Positions 24,122-33,042 of a stretch of 64,000 nucleotides of DNA are shown in pieces. The notes below the pieces were generated by a model. It worked only from the letters and a program-made list of their open reading frames with translations, was not told the origin of the DNA and did no database searches. The position numbers and the translations under genes are program-made. The first letter of the stretch is position 1; every line of letters starts with the position of its first letter. Origin of the DNA: Nitrospiraceae bacterium (lineage in GTDB: Bacteria; Nitrospirota; Nitrospiria; Nitrospirales; Nitrospiraceae); the NCBI GenBank assembly GCA_919902505.1, contig CAKKRE010000014.1:1-64000 (forward strand), read 5' to 3'.

Positions 24122-25015
24122 GTGCATTGCCTGACATTCGACATCGAAGAACATTTTCAAGTTTCCCGTTTCGATTCGCCAATTCGTCGACGGCACTGGG
24201 GATCATTTGAAAGTCGAGTCACTCCAAACACCTGCAAGGTGCTGGATCTCCTCGCCCGCTACCAGACCAGGGCAACCTTCTTCGTCTTGGGATGGGTTGC
24301 GGAGCGTCATCCCGGGCTCATTAAGCAGATCGCCGAATGCGGCCATGAAATTGCCTCACATGGGTACGGCCATGAGCTGGTCACAGCCCAGACGCCTGAA
24401 TTGTTTCGCGCGGATGTGAGAAAAGCCAAACAGATTCTCGAGGACCTCACCGGCTCACCGGTGCAAGGCTATCGCGCACCGGGCTTCACCATTACACGTG
24501 AAACGCTGTGGGCCTTGCCGATTCTGGCAGAGGAAGGTCATACCTACGACTCCAGCATCGTCCCGATCCGGCACGACCATTGCGGCCTACCGGGGTCCGA
24601 TCCCTGGCACCATCTGAGACAGACCTCTTCCGGCCCCATTTGGGAAGTCCCCCCATCCACGGTCAACCTCGGCGGAGTGCGGCTTCCCATTGCCGGTGGC
24701 AGCTACTTCCGGCTTCTCCCCTTTCCAGCCATCTGCGGGCTGTTGCGACAAATTGAACGTAAGAGTCGGCCCCTCGTCATGTATTTCCATCCGTGGGAAC
24801 TCGATCCTCTGCAGCCGCACATGGAAGGACCGATGCTCTCGCAATTCCTCCACTATCTCAACCTCGACAAGATGGAGTTCCGGATCTCTACCTTGATGAA
24901 TACATTCCGATTCGGCCCCATCGCCGAACAGATCGACCTTTCGCCGATCATGCCTCTCGATCCGGCTATCTTCCCGACTCTTCCTCCTGCCGAAATCGCG
25001 CAAGACGTAGCCTAG
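24122..25015 (+). CDS. Polysaccharide deacetylase, XrtA/PEP-CTERM-locus type (DUF3473)
   Basis: 297 residues, typical for this subfamily. It begins VHCLTFDIEEHFQV, giving the NodB Asp-Asp/Glu pair for metal binding; ATFFVLGWVAER and the metal-binding HEIASHGYGHE follow; YRAPGFTITRETLWAL and the C-terminal MYFHPWELDP complete the active site. It would remove N-acetyl groups from an exopolysaccharide. Start: GTG at 24122 with AAGGA upstream, where family members start; the frame is open to 23855 but that part looks non-coding. Such genes normally sit in exosortase/EPS clusters, yet none of those genes is nearby. Confidence 0.85.
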   Translation: MHCLTFDIEEHFQVSRFDSPIRRRHWGSFESRVTPNTCKVLDLLARYQTRATFFVLGWVAERHPGLIKQIAECGHEIASHGYGHELVTAQTPELFRADVRKAKQILEDLTGSPVQGYRAPGFTITRETLWALPILAEEGHTYDSSIVPIRHDHCGLPGSDPWHHLRQTSSGPIWEVPPSTVNLGGVRLPIAGGSYFRLLPFPAICGLLRQIERKSRPLVMYFHPWELDPLQPHMEGPMLSQFLHYLNLDKMEFRISTLMNTFRFGPIAEQIDLSPIMPLDPAIFPTLPPAEIAQDVA

Positions 25016-25170
25016 CCACGTCGATACTTCCCACGCAGGCATTGACCGGACCACCGGCAGTGCGCCATTGCTCACGCTGCGTCAAAGTAGTGATTGCAGT
25101 GCGTATCCGGTTTCAGTACGGTAGGGGGCGCCTTAACGAATCCAGCACAAAACTCTCACGGAGACTGACC

Positions 25171-25746
25171 ATGCATCACGGGAGTAGGAACCGGCGACAG
25201 CAGTCGCCCAACACAACGGGCCTGGCATGGGCACTAGCCTGCATGATTTGTTTACCCGCAGCGGCCGCCGGACAGAGCCTGGATGACACTGTACAGTTCA
25301 TCAGCGACATGGCCAATACACACGGCTTTGTCAGGAGCCTGAGTTGCAGAAATCCGAAGGCGGGAAAACCGACGAAAATTACCGAGATCTACAGTGTCAT
25401 TCCAACCGGAACCAAACTCGGCACGGTCGAACTCAATCACGGACATGATGAGGTCAATACCGGCTTCACGCACTTCGATCTGCACGATATCGACACGATC
25501 GAGTATCAGGGCCAAGACACGAAAGAGAACAACCTGGTCCTGTATGGCGTCCGCATCACGTGCAAAAGCAGCGGCCCCTGCATCATGAAGACCAGTTTCT
25601 GTACCGGAGCCGTCACCGAACTCGAAGCGCAGTTCCCTGAAGATACCTTGCTGTTTCGCTCCGCCTCTCATGCCGAGCGAATGACCAAGGCGCTCGCTCA
25701 CTTCTTAGGGTTGGTCCGCGCCCAACAGCAGAACCAACCCTTCTGA
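25171..25746 (+). CDS. Secreted protein of unknown function
   Basis: 191 residues. A signal peptide (hydrophobic core GLAWALACMICLPAAAA, cleavage near AAAGQS) leads to a small mixed alpha/beta domain with five cysteines, likely periplasmic. Pieces such as FDLHDIDTIEYQGQDTK and VLYGVRITCKSSGPC show alternating strands; no known motif was found. Start: ATG at 25171 after GGAG; the frame is open upstream into the deacetylase gene in another frame, which is chance. Convergent with the peptidyl-prolyl isomerase gene. Confidence 0.6.
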   Translation: MHHGSRNRRQQSPNTTGLAWALACMICLPAAAAGQSLDDTVQFISDMANTHGFVRSLSCRNPKAGKPTKITEIYSVIPTGTKLGTVELNHGHDEVNTGFTHFDLHDIDTIEYQGQDTKENNLVLYGVRITCKSSGPCIMKTSFCTGAVTELEAQFPEDTLLFRSASHAERMTKALAHFLGLVRAQQQNQPF

Positions 25747-25761
25747 CCGATATCGGTCTGC

Positions 25762-25795
25762 TCCGGGCCGACACTCGTGAAGAGATCGGCCCGGA
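25762..25795. terminator. Stem-loop between convergent genes
   Basis: TCCGGGCCGA (25762-25771) and TCGGCCCGGA (25786-25795) form a perfect 10-bp stem with a 14-base loop, between two convergent stops (25746 and 25812). There is no T-run on either side, so any termination would be weak or factor-assisted. Confidence 0.45.
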
Positions 25796-25811
25796 CACAC
25801 CGCTGTCTCAC

Positions 25812-26465
25812 CTACTCAATAATCGTCACAGTCATTTCAACCCGATCGATCGGGTTATCGCATGGCCCCTTGTCCGCAGGACTCGGTGCGCCGGTCTGGC
25901 ACATGACTCGCGGCAACGCCACGATCTTGTCCGCCACCCCGATGCCTTTGACGACCTCGCCGAAGATCGTATATTTGCGATCTAAGAACCGGGACTCCTC
26001 GACGACGACAAAAAACTGGGATCCTGCGCTGTCCGGATCCTGCGCCCGCGCCATAGACACCACGCCGCGCTTGTGAGGCAGGTCGCTGAACTCGGCTTTC
26101 ACATTGTGCCCTGGCCCACCCTGGCCATACGCATCCTTCTTCAGCGAGTCCTTCGTATTGGGGTCACCGCCCTGGATCATGAATCCCGGAATCGCCCGAT
26201 GGAAAATTGTGCCGTTGTAGAACCCCGACTTGGCTAACGTGATGAAATTCTCAACATGCTTCGGCGCGACTTCCGAAAGAAACTTGATTTCGATATCGCC
26301 GAACTTCGTCTTGATGACCGCCCGCGCGTGACTCGCACTCACAGCCTCACTTCCGGCTGGAGCAGCACTAGCGGCCTGGCCGATTCCCGCCATGCCGACT
26401 GCCATGAGCAGACCCACTACTCCCGCAATTCTAAACCGATTGCTCCATCGCTGCTGCGCCATCAT
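25812..26465 (-). CDS. Periplasmic peptidyl-prolyl cis-trans isomerase, cyclophilin type
   Basis: 217 residues. An N-terminal signal peptide (VVGLLMAVGMAGIGQAASA) is followed by a cyclophilin domain: VIKTKFGDIEIKF, the catalytic FHRAIPGFMIQGGDP with its arginine, and GSQFFVVV. A MARAQDPDSAGSQFF segment is typical of the fold. It speeds up proline isomerisation during folding of exported proteins. Start: ATG at 26465 with AAGGAGG upstream (a second ATG follows). It is the last gene of the minus-strand block that starts at rpsF; 34 bases after rnc. Confidence 0.9.
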   Translation of the reverse strand: MMAQQRWSNRFRIAGVVGLLMAVGMAGIGQAASAAPAGSEAVSASHARAVIKTKFGDIEIKFLSEVAPKHVENFITLAKSGFYNGTIFHRAIPGFMIQGGDPNTKDSLKKDAYGQGGPGHNVKAEFSDLPHKRGVVSMARAQDPDSAGSQFFVVVEESRFLDRKYTIFGEVVKGIGVADKIVALPRVMCQTGAPSPADKGPCDNPIDRVEMTVTIIE

Positions 26466-26499
26466 CGTGCCTCCTTCTAGTCGGTCCGCGACCTCTTGC

Positions 26500-27204
26500 T
26501 CACGCCAACTGCGTCAACGCTTCCTTCGCCGCCATTTGCTCCGCTTCTTTCTTACTGCGACCGCGCCCGATCCCTCGCATGACTCCCTGAATGGTCAACT
26601 CGACCTCAAAGACTTTCTCATGATCGGGACCCGATTCCCGAACCGTCTCATACTGCGGCAAGCTTTCATACCGTTTCTGACAGACCTCCTGCAGCTGCGT
26701 TTTGTAATCCTCCATCCCCGGCCGAGCCTGCTCAGCACGCGTCGCCAACAATTCCTCCTCCAACACCTGCAAGGTGAACTTCCGGCTGGCCTCAAGCCCA
26801 CCGTCCAGGTAAATGGCGGCAATCAACGCTTCAAGGGCGTCGGCCAACAGAGAATGCTTCTCACGCCCTTTCGAGAGTTCTTCGCCTTTCCCCAGTCGCA
26901 AGAGCCGACCCAGCTTCATGCGTCTGGCCGCCTTCGCGAGCGACGCCTCGCTGACCAGATGCGCTTTGAGCTTGGACAGCCCGCCCTCGTTGCTGCCTGG
27001 AAACTCGGCAGCGAGATACTCGCTCATGACAAGCGAGAGCACCGCGTCGCCAAGAAACTCCAGGCGTTCGTTCTGGGTTCGATCTCTGCTGCGCCGTTCG
27101 TTTGAGTAGGACTTGTGAGTCAGAGCTTCCTCCAGCAGACGAGGCTGATGGAAGCGGTAGCCGAGAAGGCGCTGGACCGCCTCAATTGACGTTGCCGGCG
27201 TCAT
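26500..27204 (-). CDS. rnc: Ribonuclease III
   Basis: 234 residues, the standard length. The catalytic domain has ERLEFLGDAVLSLVMSEYL (the signature with its metal-binding Glu and Asp) and the second acidic cluster LLADALEALIAAIYLDGG. The C-terminal double-stranded RNA-binding domain runs from MEDYKTQLQE to RSKKEAEQMAAKEALTQL. It processes rRNA precursors and cuts structured mRNAs. It lies 27 bases after fabF, a common neighbour of rnc in bacteria. Confidence 0.97.
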   Translation of the reverse strand: MTPATSIEAVQRLLGYRFHQPRLLEEALTHKSYSNERRSRDRTQNERLEFLGDAVLSLVMSEYLAAEFPGSNEGGLSKLKAHLVSEASLAKAARRMKLGRLLRLGKGEELSKGREKHSLLADALEALIAAIYLDGGLEASRKFTLQVLEEELLATRAEQARPGMEDYKTQLQEVCQKRYESLPQYETVRESGPDHEKVFEVELTIQGVMRGIGRGRSKKEAEQMAAKEALTQLA

Positions 27205-27231
27205 ACGACCTGACTCGCGCCCTGAAGTGGA

Positions 27232-28482
27232 TTACTGATCACACCTGCGAAAGAGCAGGCAGGCGTTCACCCCGCCAAAGCCGAAGGAATTTGAAAGGAC
27301 CACCTGAGTCTGGACGGGACGCGCCGTATTGGGCACGTAGTCAAGATCGCAGGCGGGATCGGGATGATCAAGGTTGATCGTGGGAGGCAAAATGCCATGA
27401 TGCAGCGCCAAAATGCTAAACACCGCCTCAATACCGCCGGCCGCACCCAGGAGGTGCCCTGTCATGGATTTCGTGGAACTGACAGGAATCCGGTAGGCTT
27501 GCTCCCCAAACACGTGTTTGATGGCCTTGGTCTCGATGGCATCCGCCATGGTAGACGTACCGTGGGCGTTGATGTAGCCGACGTCCGTCTTGGCCACACC
27601 CGCATCCTTCAATGCCATTTCCATACAACGGACCGCCCCCTCCCCTTCTTCAGGCGGGGCGGTAATGTGGTACGCGTCACTGTTCATGGCGTACCCGATC
27701 ACTTCGGCATAGATGCGGGCGCCACGCGCGCGGGCATGCTCAAGTTCTTCAAGCACCACCACGCCGGCCCCTTCGCCCAATACGAACCCGTCTCGATCCT
27801 TGTCGAACGGACGGCTGGCCTTCGCCGGGTCGTCATTCCTGAAAGAAAGGGCTTTCGCCGAGGCAAACCCTGCCACCCCGAGCGGCGTAATCGCCGCCTC
27901 AGCACCGCCGGCGATCATCACATCCGCATCGTCGCGCTGAATGAGCCGATAGGCATCGCCGATACAGTGATTACCGGTGGCACAGGCCGTCACGGCGCAG
28001 GAGTTCGGCCCTTTGGCGCCGACTCGAATCGCCACCTGCCCGGAGGCGAGGTTGATGATCGTCATCGGGATGAAAAACGGAGAGACCCGCCCGGGTCCCT
28101 TCTCCCTGAGTACGTCGTGGTAATGTTCGATCGACCCTAGCCCGCCGATACCGGACCCGATGTAGACCCCGACCCTCGTGGCTTCTTCAGGCGCCACCTT
28201 GAGCTTCGCGTCGTCCACCGCCAGCTGACTCGCCCCCACCGCATAGTGGATGAAGGTGTCCATCTTCTTGATTTCTTTTTTCTCGATGAACTGAGCTGGG
28301 TCGAAATCCTTCACCTCTCCGGCAATCTGCGCATCATAGCCGGTCGGATCGAATCGCGTGATTCGGCCGATCCCCGACTCTCCGGCGCACAGCGCTTTCC
28401 AGGTCTTCTCTACCCCGGTTCCAAGCGGCGTCACCAGTCCGAGACCGGTCACCACCACACGTCTGGCAGGTCGATCGTGCAT
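27232..28482 (-). CDS. fabF: 3-oxoacyl-[acyl-carrier-protein] synthase II
   Basis: 416 residues. KAS II condenses malonyl-ACP with long acyl-ACP in the elongation cycle. The thiolase fold shows [13 protein letters not shown], the nucleophile Cys167 in [17 protein letters not shown] with the first histidine and GHLLGAAGG with the second, so the Cys-His-His triad is complete. Start: ATG at 28482, which fits the family N-terminus; the frame to 28560 runs into the acpP gene and is not real. Thirteen bases separate it from acpP. Confidence 0.97.
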   Translation of the reverse strand: MHDRPARRVVVTGLGLVTPLGTGVEKTWKALCAGESGIGRITRFDPTGYDAQIAGEVKDFDPAQFIEKKEIKKMDTFIHYAVGASQLAVDDAKLKVAPEEATRVGVYIGSGIGGLGSIEHYHDVLREKGPGRVSPFFIPMTIINLASGQVAIRVGAKGPNSCAVTACATGNHCIGDAYRLIQRDDADVMIAGGAEAAITPLGVAGFASAKALSFRNDDPAKASRPFDKDRDGFVLGEGAGVVVLEELEHARARGARIYAEVIGYAMNSDAYHITAPPEEGEGAVRCMEMALKDAGVAKTDVGYINAHGTSTMADAIETKAIKHVFGEQAYRIPVSSTKSMTGHLLGAAGGIEAVFSILALHHGILPPTINLDHPDPACDLDYVPNTARPVQTQVVLSNSFGFGGVNACLLFRRCDQ

Positions 28483-28495
28483 CCCTACGGTTCCG

Positions 28496-28729
28496 TTATG
28501 CCTTCTCTTTAATATAATCCAGCGCTTTGCCGACGGTGAGGATCTTTTCGGCATCCTCATCGGGGATCTCGATCTCGAACTCTTCTTCCAGAGCCATCAC
28601 CAATTCGACCGTGTCGAGCGAATCGGCGCCCAAATCCTCGACGAAATGGGCCTCGAGCGTCACTTCTTCTTCCTCGACCCCCAACTGCTCGGCAATAATT
28701 TTCTTCACCCGTTCATCTACTGTTGCCAT
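28496..28729 (-). CDS. acpP: Acyl carrier protein
   Basis: 77 residues, strongly acidic. The phosphopantetheine attachment site is Ser37 in [12 protein letters not shown]. The first helix reads [15 protein letters not shown], as in most bacterial ACPs. It carries growing acyl chains between FabD, FabH, FabG and FabF, all encoded next to it, and delivers them to PlsX. Start: ATG at 28729 with AAGGAGG upstream; the extra upstream codons to 28771 include this ribosome site. Confidence 0.97.
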   Translation of the reverse strand: MATVDERVKKIIAEQLGVEEEEVTLEAHFVEDLGADSLDTVELVMALEEEFEIEIPDEDAEKILTVGKALDYIKEKA

Positions 28730-28828
28730 GGACTTGCCCACCTCCTTCCCCATCTTACTTGACCTCCACATTCCTCACCGGGAGATTCCGGATCGAGGAC
28801 ACCAACCCGGACACCCGACCTGACTCAC

Positions 28829-29572
28829 TTATACCATGAGCATGCCACCGTTCACGTGCAACACTTGCCCCGTGATATACGACGCTGCATCCGACACCAG
28901 AAACCGAACCGCCGCCGCAATGTCGGAGGGAAGCCCCAGGCGTCCCAGCGGAATCTGCTTCTGCAACGCGTCCTTGACCTCCGGCGACAGCCCCTGGGTC
29001 ATCGCCGTATCGATAAAGCCCGGCGCCACCGCATTCACCGTCACCGCCCGGCTCGCATACTCGCGCGCGACCGTCTTGGTAAAACCGATCACCGCCGCTT
29101 TGGACGCCGCATAATTCGCCTGTCCCACATTCCCCATCGCCCCGACGATCGAGGCAATGTTGACGATCCGCCCGTACCGCTGTTTCGTCATCGGGAGCAG
29201 GACCGCTTTCGTGCAATGAAAGGTTCCATTCAAATTGACCTGCAAGACCAGGTTCCAATCTTCTTCTTTCATCCTCAGCAACAATCCGTCGCGAGTAATG
29301 CCGGCGTTGTTCACCAGAATATCAATCTTGCCCCACTCCTGCATCACTTGATCGGCCATGGCCTTGGCATCGTTCCAATCGGCCACGTTCACCTTCACGC
29401 TGAGCGCCCGCCGCCCCAGCTTCTGGATCGCCGCCACGGCATCCTGCGAGCGCGCCGGATCGAGGTCTGCAACCGCAATGTCTGCTCCGTCTTCAGCCAA
29501 CGCTTCCGCAATGGCCCGTCCGATTCCCTGCGCCCCACCGGTGACAATTGCTACTTTTCCCTGTAATGACAT
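28829..29572 (-). CDS. fabG: 3-oxoacyl-[acyl-carrier-protein] reductase
   Basis: 247 residues. A short-chain dehydrogenase: the NADPH loop is VTGGAQGIGRAIA, VNNAGITRDGLLLRM contains the structural Asn-Asn-Ala-Gly, and the catalytic Ser and the Tyr-x-x-x-Lys pair occur as ASIVGAMGNVGQANYAASK. It reduces 3-ketoacyl-ACP with NADPH. Start: ATG at 29572, with GGGGAG upstream. Lies between fabD and acpP in the usual order. Confidence 0.97.
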   Translation of the reverse strand: MSLQGKVAIVTGGAQGIGRAIAEALAEDGADIAVADLDPARSQDAVAAIQKLGRRALSVKVNVADWNDAKAMADQVMQEWGKIDILVNNAGITRDGLLLRMKEEDWNLVLQVNLNGTFHCTKAVLLPMTKQRYGRIVNIASIVGAMGNVGQANYAASKAAVIGFTKTVAREYASRAVTVNAVAPGFIDTAMTQGLSPEVKDALQKQIPLGRLGLPSDIAAAVRFLVSDAASYITGQVLHVNGGMLMV

Positions 29573-29601
29573 CAGCCTGCTCCCCGCAATCTCAATTCGT
29601 C

Positions 29602-30555
29602 TTATGCCTGACTCTTCACGCCCAGCGTCGTGAGTGTCGCCTCCAGCGACTTCGGATCATTGACGTTCGCCGTGACGGCGCCCGGAAGAATCCGCTTCAC
29701 CAACCCCGTCAGCACGGTTCCCGGCCCGATCTCGACGAAAGTCGTGACGCCCAGTTTGGCCATCGTCTGCACCGACTCTTCCCACCGCACCGATGACGGC
29801 AACTGCCGAACCAGGGAGGCCCGGATGTCTTCGGATCGTTGGAGGGCCGTTGCTTCGGCATTATTCACCAACGGCACGGTCAAATCACGCCAGGCCACTC
29901 CACCGAACTCTGCTGCGAGCCGGTCTGCCGCCTTCTGCATGAGCGGCGTATGGACCGGGACACTGACCGGGAGTGGAATCGCTTTCTTACATCCCTTGGA
30001 TTTGGCAATCTCTATGGCCCGTTCGACAGCGGCCTTCTCTCCGGCGATCACGACTTGGCCGGGAGAATTAAAATTCGCGGCCGCCACCACGCCGACCGAA
30101 GCGGCCTCCTGGCAGACGGCCTTGACCACGTCGGCCGTAAGCCCCAATAACGCCGCGACGAGTCCGGTTCCAGGTGGAACCGCTTCCGACATGTAGCGCC
30201 CTCGCTTCTGCACGAGGGCCACTGCATCCCGAAACGACACCCCGCCGGCCGCATAGACCGCCGAATATTCACCGAGACTATGCCCTGCCACAGCCAGCGG
30301 CTTCAACCCGGCTGGCTCCAATGCCTTGAGCGCCGCCGCGCTACTCACCAGCAACGCCGGCTGGGTATTCTCCGTCAAATTCAACCGTTCAGCCGGACCT
30401 TCAAAACAGAGCTGCGCGACGTCATATCCAAGAATCGAGGAGGCCTCATCGTAGACCGCCTTGACCGCTGGAGACGCCTCATAAAAAGCGCGCCCCATTC
30501 CTACAGATTGCGACCCCTGTCCGGGGAACAAAAATCCAATTTGTGACGCCATCAT
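29602..30555 (-). CDS. fabD: Malonyl-CoA:ACP transacylase
   Basis: 317 residues. FabD loads malonate from CoA onto ACP. Motifs: FLFPGQGSQSVGMG near the N-terminus, the catalytic serine in VAGHSLGEYSA, an arginine about 25 residues on, and the second catalytic residue in SVPVHTPLMQKAA. Start: ATG at 30555 (a second ATG follows at once); the ribosome site is weak and the open frame upstream to 30594 has no support. A 106-base gap before it, below fabH, shows no clear promoter. Confidence 0.96.
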   Translation of the reverse strand: MMASQIGFLFPGQGSQSVGMGRAFYEASPAVKAVYDEASSILGYDVAQLCFEGPAERLNLTENTQPALLVSSAAALKALEPAGLKPLAVAGHSLGEYSAVYAAGGVSFRDAVALVQKRGRYMSEAVPPGTGLVAALLGLTADVVKAVCQEAASVGVVAAANFNSPGQVVIAGEKAAVERAIEIAKSKGCKKAIPLPVSVPVHTPLMQKAADRLAAEFGGVAWRDLTVPLVNNAEATALQRSEDIRASLVRQLPSSVRWEESVQTMAKLGVTTFVEIGPGTVLTGLVKRILPGAVTANVNDPKSLEATLTTLGVKSQA

Positions 30556-30661
30556 AGCCGCGTAAGGTATCGTAGAAACCACGTTCAATGTCAACGGGAA
30601 AAAGCTGAACGAGCCCCGCGCGTCAGTAGCGACCGACCGACCCCGACCAGGCGTTTCCTGA

Positions 30662-31639
30662 CTACCAGCGGACCAGTGCGGAGGCCCAGGTCAGTCCCGC
30701 CCCGAAGGCGCCGAACATCACCAACTGCCCCTCCTTGACCCGTCCATCCCGCACCGCTTCATCCAAGGCGATGGGAATCGACGCGGCAGAGGTGTTGCCG
30801 TATCGATCCATATTCAACACCACTTTTTCCAGCGGCAGATTCAGGCGGTCGGCAACCGCTTTAATGATCCGTAGATTTGCCTGATGGGGGATATAGACAT
30901 CGAGTTCATCGACCGACAGGTGATGCGCCGCAAGTGTCTCCCGCGCCACTTCCTCAAGCGTCCGCACCGCCACCTTGAACGTTTCATTGCCCTTCATCTT
31001 AATGTACTGCGAGCGCTCGCTCACCATGGCCTCTGACGGGGGAATGCGCGTTCCACCACCGGGCACCACGATCAAATCAGAAAGGCTTCCATCCGAGTGC
31101 AAGTGAGTGGACAGGACCCCGCGTTCACCCTCCGATGCACTCACGACCGCCGCACCGGCGCCGTCCCCGAACAGAATACAGGTGTTGCGATCCGTCCAAT
31201 CCGTGATCGTCGACATCACTTCCGACCCTACGACCAGAATATGCCGCATACCGGTTCGAATATAGGCATCGGCCACACCGAGCGCGTAGACGAATCCGCA
31301 GCAGGCGGCAGACACATCACAAGCCGCTGCGCGGGTTGCGCCCAACCGGTGCTGGAGCAGGCAGGCGGTGGAGGGTAAGGGCATGTCCCCCGTGCAGGTG
31401 GCCAGGAGGATCATGTCAAGTTCATCGGCGGAAATGCCTGCGGCCTTCAAGGCGCGTTCCGCGGCAATCAGGCCCAAGTCGGAACAGGCCTGCCCCTCGG
31501 CGGCAATGCGACGTTCACGAATGCCCGTGCGCTCGCGAATCCACTCATCGGACGTCGCGACCAGCTTCTCCAAATCGGCATTGGTCATCACCCGTTCCGG
31601 GGCATACGACCCGGTTCCGGTGATTCGCGCTCGTATCAC
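30662..31639 (-). CDS. fabH: 3-oxoacyl-[acyl-carrier-protein] synthase III
   Basis: 325 residues. KAS III starts fatty acid synthesis by condensing acetyl-CoA (or another short acyl-CoA) with malonyl-ACP. The nucleophile is Cys113 in DVSAACCGFVY; the His-Asn pair lies in YIPHQANLRI and MDRYGNTSAASIP. Start: GTG at 31639, which overlaps the plsX stop (GTGA). This arrangement is typical of plsX-fabH operons and implies coupled translation. Confidence 0.97.
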   Translation of the reverse strand: MIRARITGTGSYAPERVMTNADLEKLVATSDEWIRERTGIRERRIAAEGQACSDLGLIAAERALKAAGISADELDMILLATCTGDMPLPSTACLLQHRLGATRAAACDVSAACCGFVYALGVADAYIRTGMRHILVVGSEVMSTITDWTDRNTCILFGDGAGAAVVSASEGERGVLSTHLHSDGSLSDLIVVPGGGTRIPPSEAMVSERSQYIKMKGNETFKVAVRTLEEVARETLAAHHLSVDELDVYIPHQANLRIIKAVADRLNLPLEKVVLNMDRYGNTSAASIPIALDEAVRDGRVKEGQLVMFGAFGAGLTWASALVRW

Positions 31640-32667
31640 GCCTGCTTCCCTTCCGGCCGTTCGTCCTGGTGCCGTCTCAGGCTTTCTTCAATGTCGCGCT
31701 GGATCAATTCGTCCAGTCGGGTCTCAGCTAAGCCCTTCGCGCGGCGAATCGCATTCTTGATCGCTTTGGCGGATGAACGGCCATGGCAGATCATAGTGGT
31801 CCCATTCACTCCGAGCAGAGGCGCCCCCCCGAACTCGGCATAATCGATCTTCCGTTTCAGATTCAGCAAGGGCTTCGCCATCAGCGGATAGGCTAATCGC
31901 CCAAGCCAAGAACCGGAGATTTCCTTCATCAACAATTTTTTGATGACGTCCGCGACCCCTTCGGAGATCTTGAGTGCCACATTGCCGATGAATCCGTCGC
32001 AGACCACCACATCGGCGCTGCCGCTGTACACTTCCCGCCCCTCGATGTTGCCGATGAAATTCAGCGGACTGGCCTTCAGCAGTTTAAAGGCTTCTTTGGT
32101 AACCTCGTTGCCCTTGCTGTCTTCCTCGCCGATGCTCAAGAGCCCTACGCGCGGATTCGGCTTGGCGTACACGTGCTTGGCGAACTCGTTCCCCATCAGG
32201 GCGAATTGCTCAAGATGCTGTGCCGTGCAATCGACATTCGCGCCGACATCGAGCATCACCGCGCTGCCCGTCAAGGTGGGTAGCATGGTGGCGATCGCCG
32301 GGCGTTCCACACCTTTGATCAATCCGAGCACAAAAAACGAGGCCACCATGCTCGCGCCGGTATTCCCCGGACTCACCACCGCATCGGCTTCACCGGATTT
32401 CACCAACTCCGTTGCCACCCAGATGGACGAGTCACGCTTCTTCCGTGCCACGGTCGCCGGCGACTCGTGCATCTCCACCACCTGCGGGGCATGGTGGATC
32501 GTGATCCGCGTATCGGTGCAATTGAGCTTTTGACATGCGGCGGCCAGCTCATCCTGCTTGCCGACCAGAATGATCCCGACATCCAGTTCCTGCGCGGCTT
32601 GCATCGCGCCTTCAATGACCGGGGCCGGTCCGTGGTCTCCGCCCATCGCATCGACGGCAATCTTCAT
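31636..32667 (-). CDS. plsX: Phosphate acyltransferase
   Basis: 343 residues. PlsX turns acyl-ACP and phosphate into acyl-phosphate for PlsY in phospholipid synthesis. It begins MKIAVDAMGGDHGPAPVIEG, the classic signature; later SPGNTGASMVASFFVLG and LDVGANVDCTAQHLEQFA are diagnostic. It is peripherally membrane-associated in bacteria studied. Follows rpmF after 151 bases and precedes fabH with a 4-base overlap, tying phospholipid and fatty acid synthesis to ribosomal protein expression. Confidence 0.97.
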   Translation of the reverse strand: MKIAVDAMGGDHGPAPVIEGAMQAAQELDVGIILVGKQDELAAACQKLNCTDTRITIHHAPQVVEMHESPATVARKKRDSSIWVATELVKSGEADAVVSPGNTGASMVASFFVLGLIKGVERPAIATMLPTLTGSAVMLDVGANVDCTAQHLEQFALMGNEFAKHVYAKPNPRVGLLSIGEEDSKGNEVTKEAFKLLKASPLNFIGNIEGREVYSGSADVVVCDGFIGNVALKISEGVADVIKKLLMKEISGSWLGRLAYPLMAKPLLNLKRKIDYAEFGGAPLLGVNGTTMICHGRSSAKAIKNAIRRAKGLAETRLDELIQRDIEESLRRHQDERPEGKQA

Positions 32668-32818
32668 GTGCGGTTAGCGGTCCACGGATAGAGATGTGAA
32701 GAATCGTGTAGAGACGCCTTGCCGGCTAGGACCTGAACGGCCTCACGCATGACATAGCGTCGGATCGTGATCACGGTGCGCAATTGTACCCGAATCACGT
32801 CTGGAAAATAAAACTCGA

Positions 32819-33004
32819 CTAGCTTTCCTCGACGACGATGACGGCCTTCCCTTTGTAGGTCCCGCAATTCATGCACGTATAGTGCGGCAGCTTTAATTCG
32901 TGACATTGCGGGCACAGCGAAAACCCAGGGGGAACCAGCCTGGTCTTGGCCGTTCGCCGCATATCTCGCCGGGACCGTGAATGTTTGTGTTTTGGATTTG
33001 CCAT
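32819..33004 (-). CDS. rpmF: 50S ribosomal protein L32
   Basis: 61 residues. The basic N-terminus [18 protein letters not shown] and the zinc-ribbon cysteines ([18 protein letters not shown]) are typical; all four cysteines are present, so this is the zinc-binding C+ form. It is part of the large ribosomal subunit. The usual neighbour on its upstream side, DUF177, and on its downstream side, plsX, are both in place. A longer frame (32664-33164) is a shadow. Confidence 0.96.
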   Translation of the reverse strand: MANPKHKHSRSRRDMRRTAKTRLVPPGFSLCPQCHELKLPHYTCMNCGTYKGKAVIVVEES

Positions 33005-33042
33005 GACGACTCCTTACAACGGGTACATGCCCGGTTAACAGA

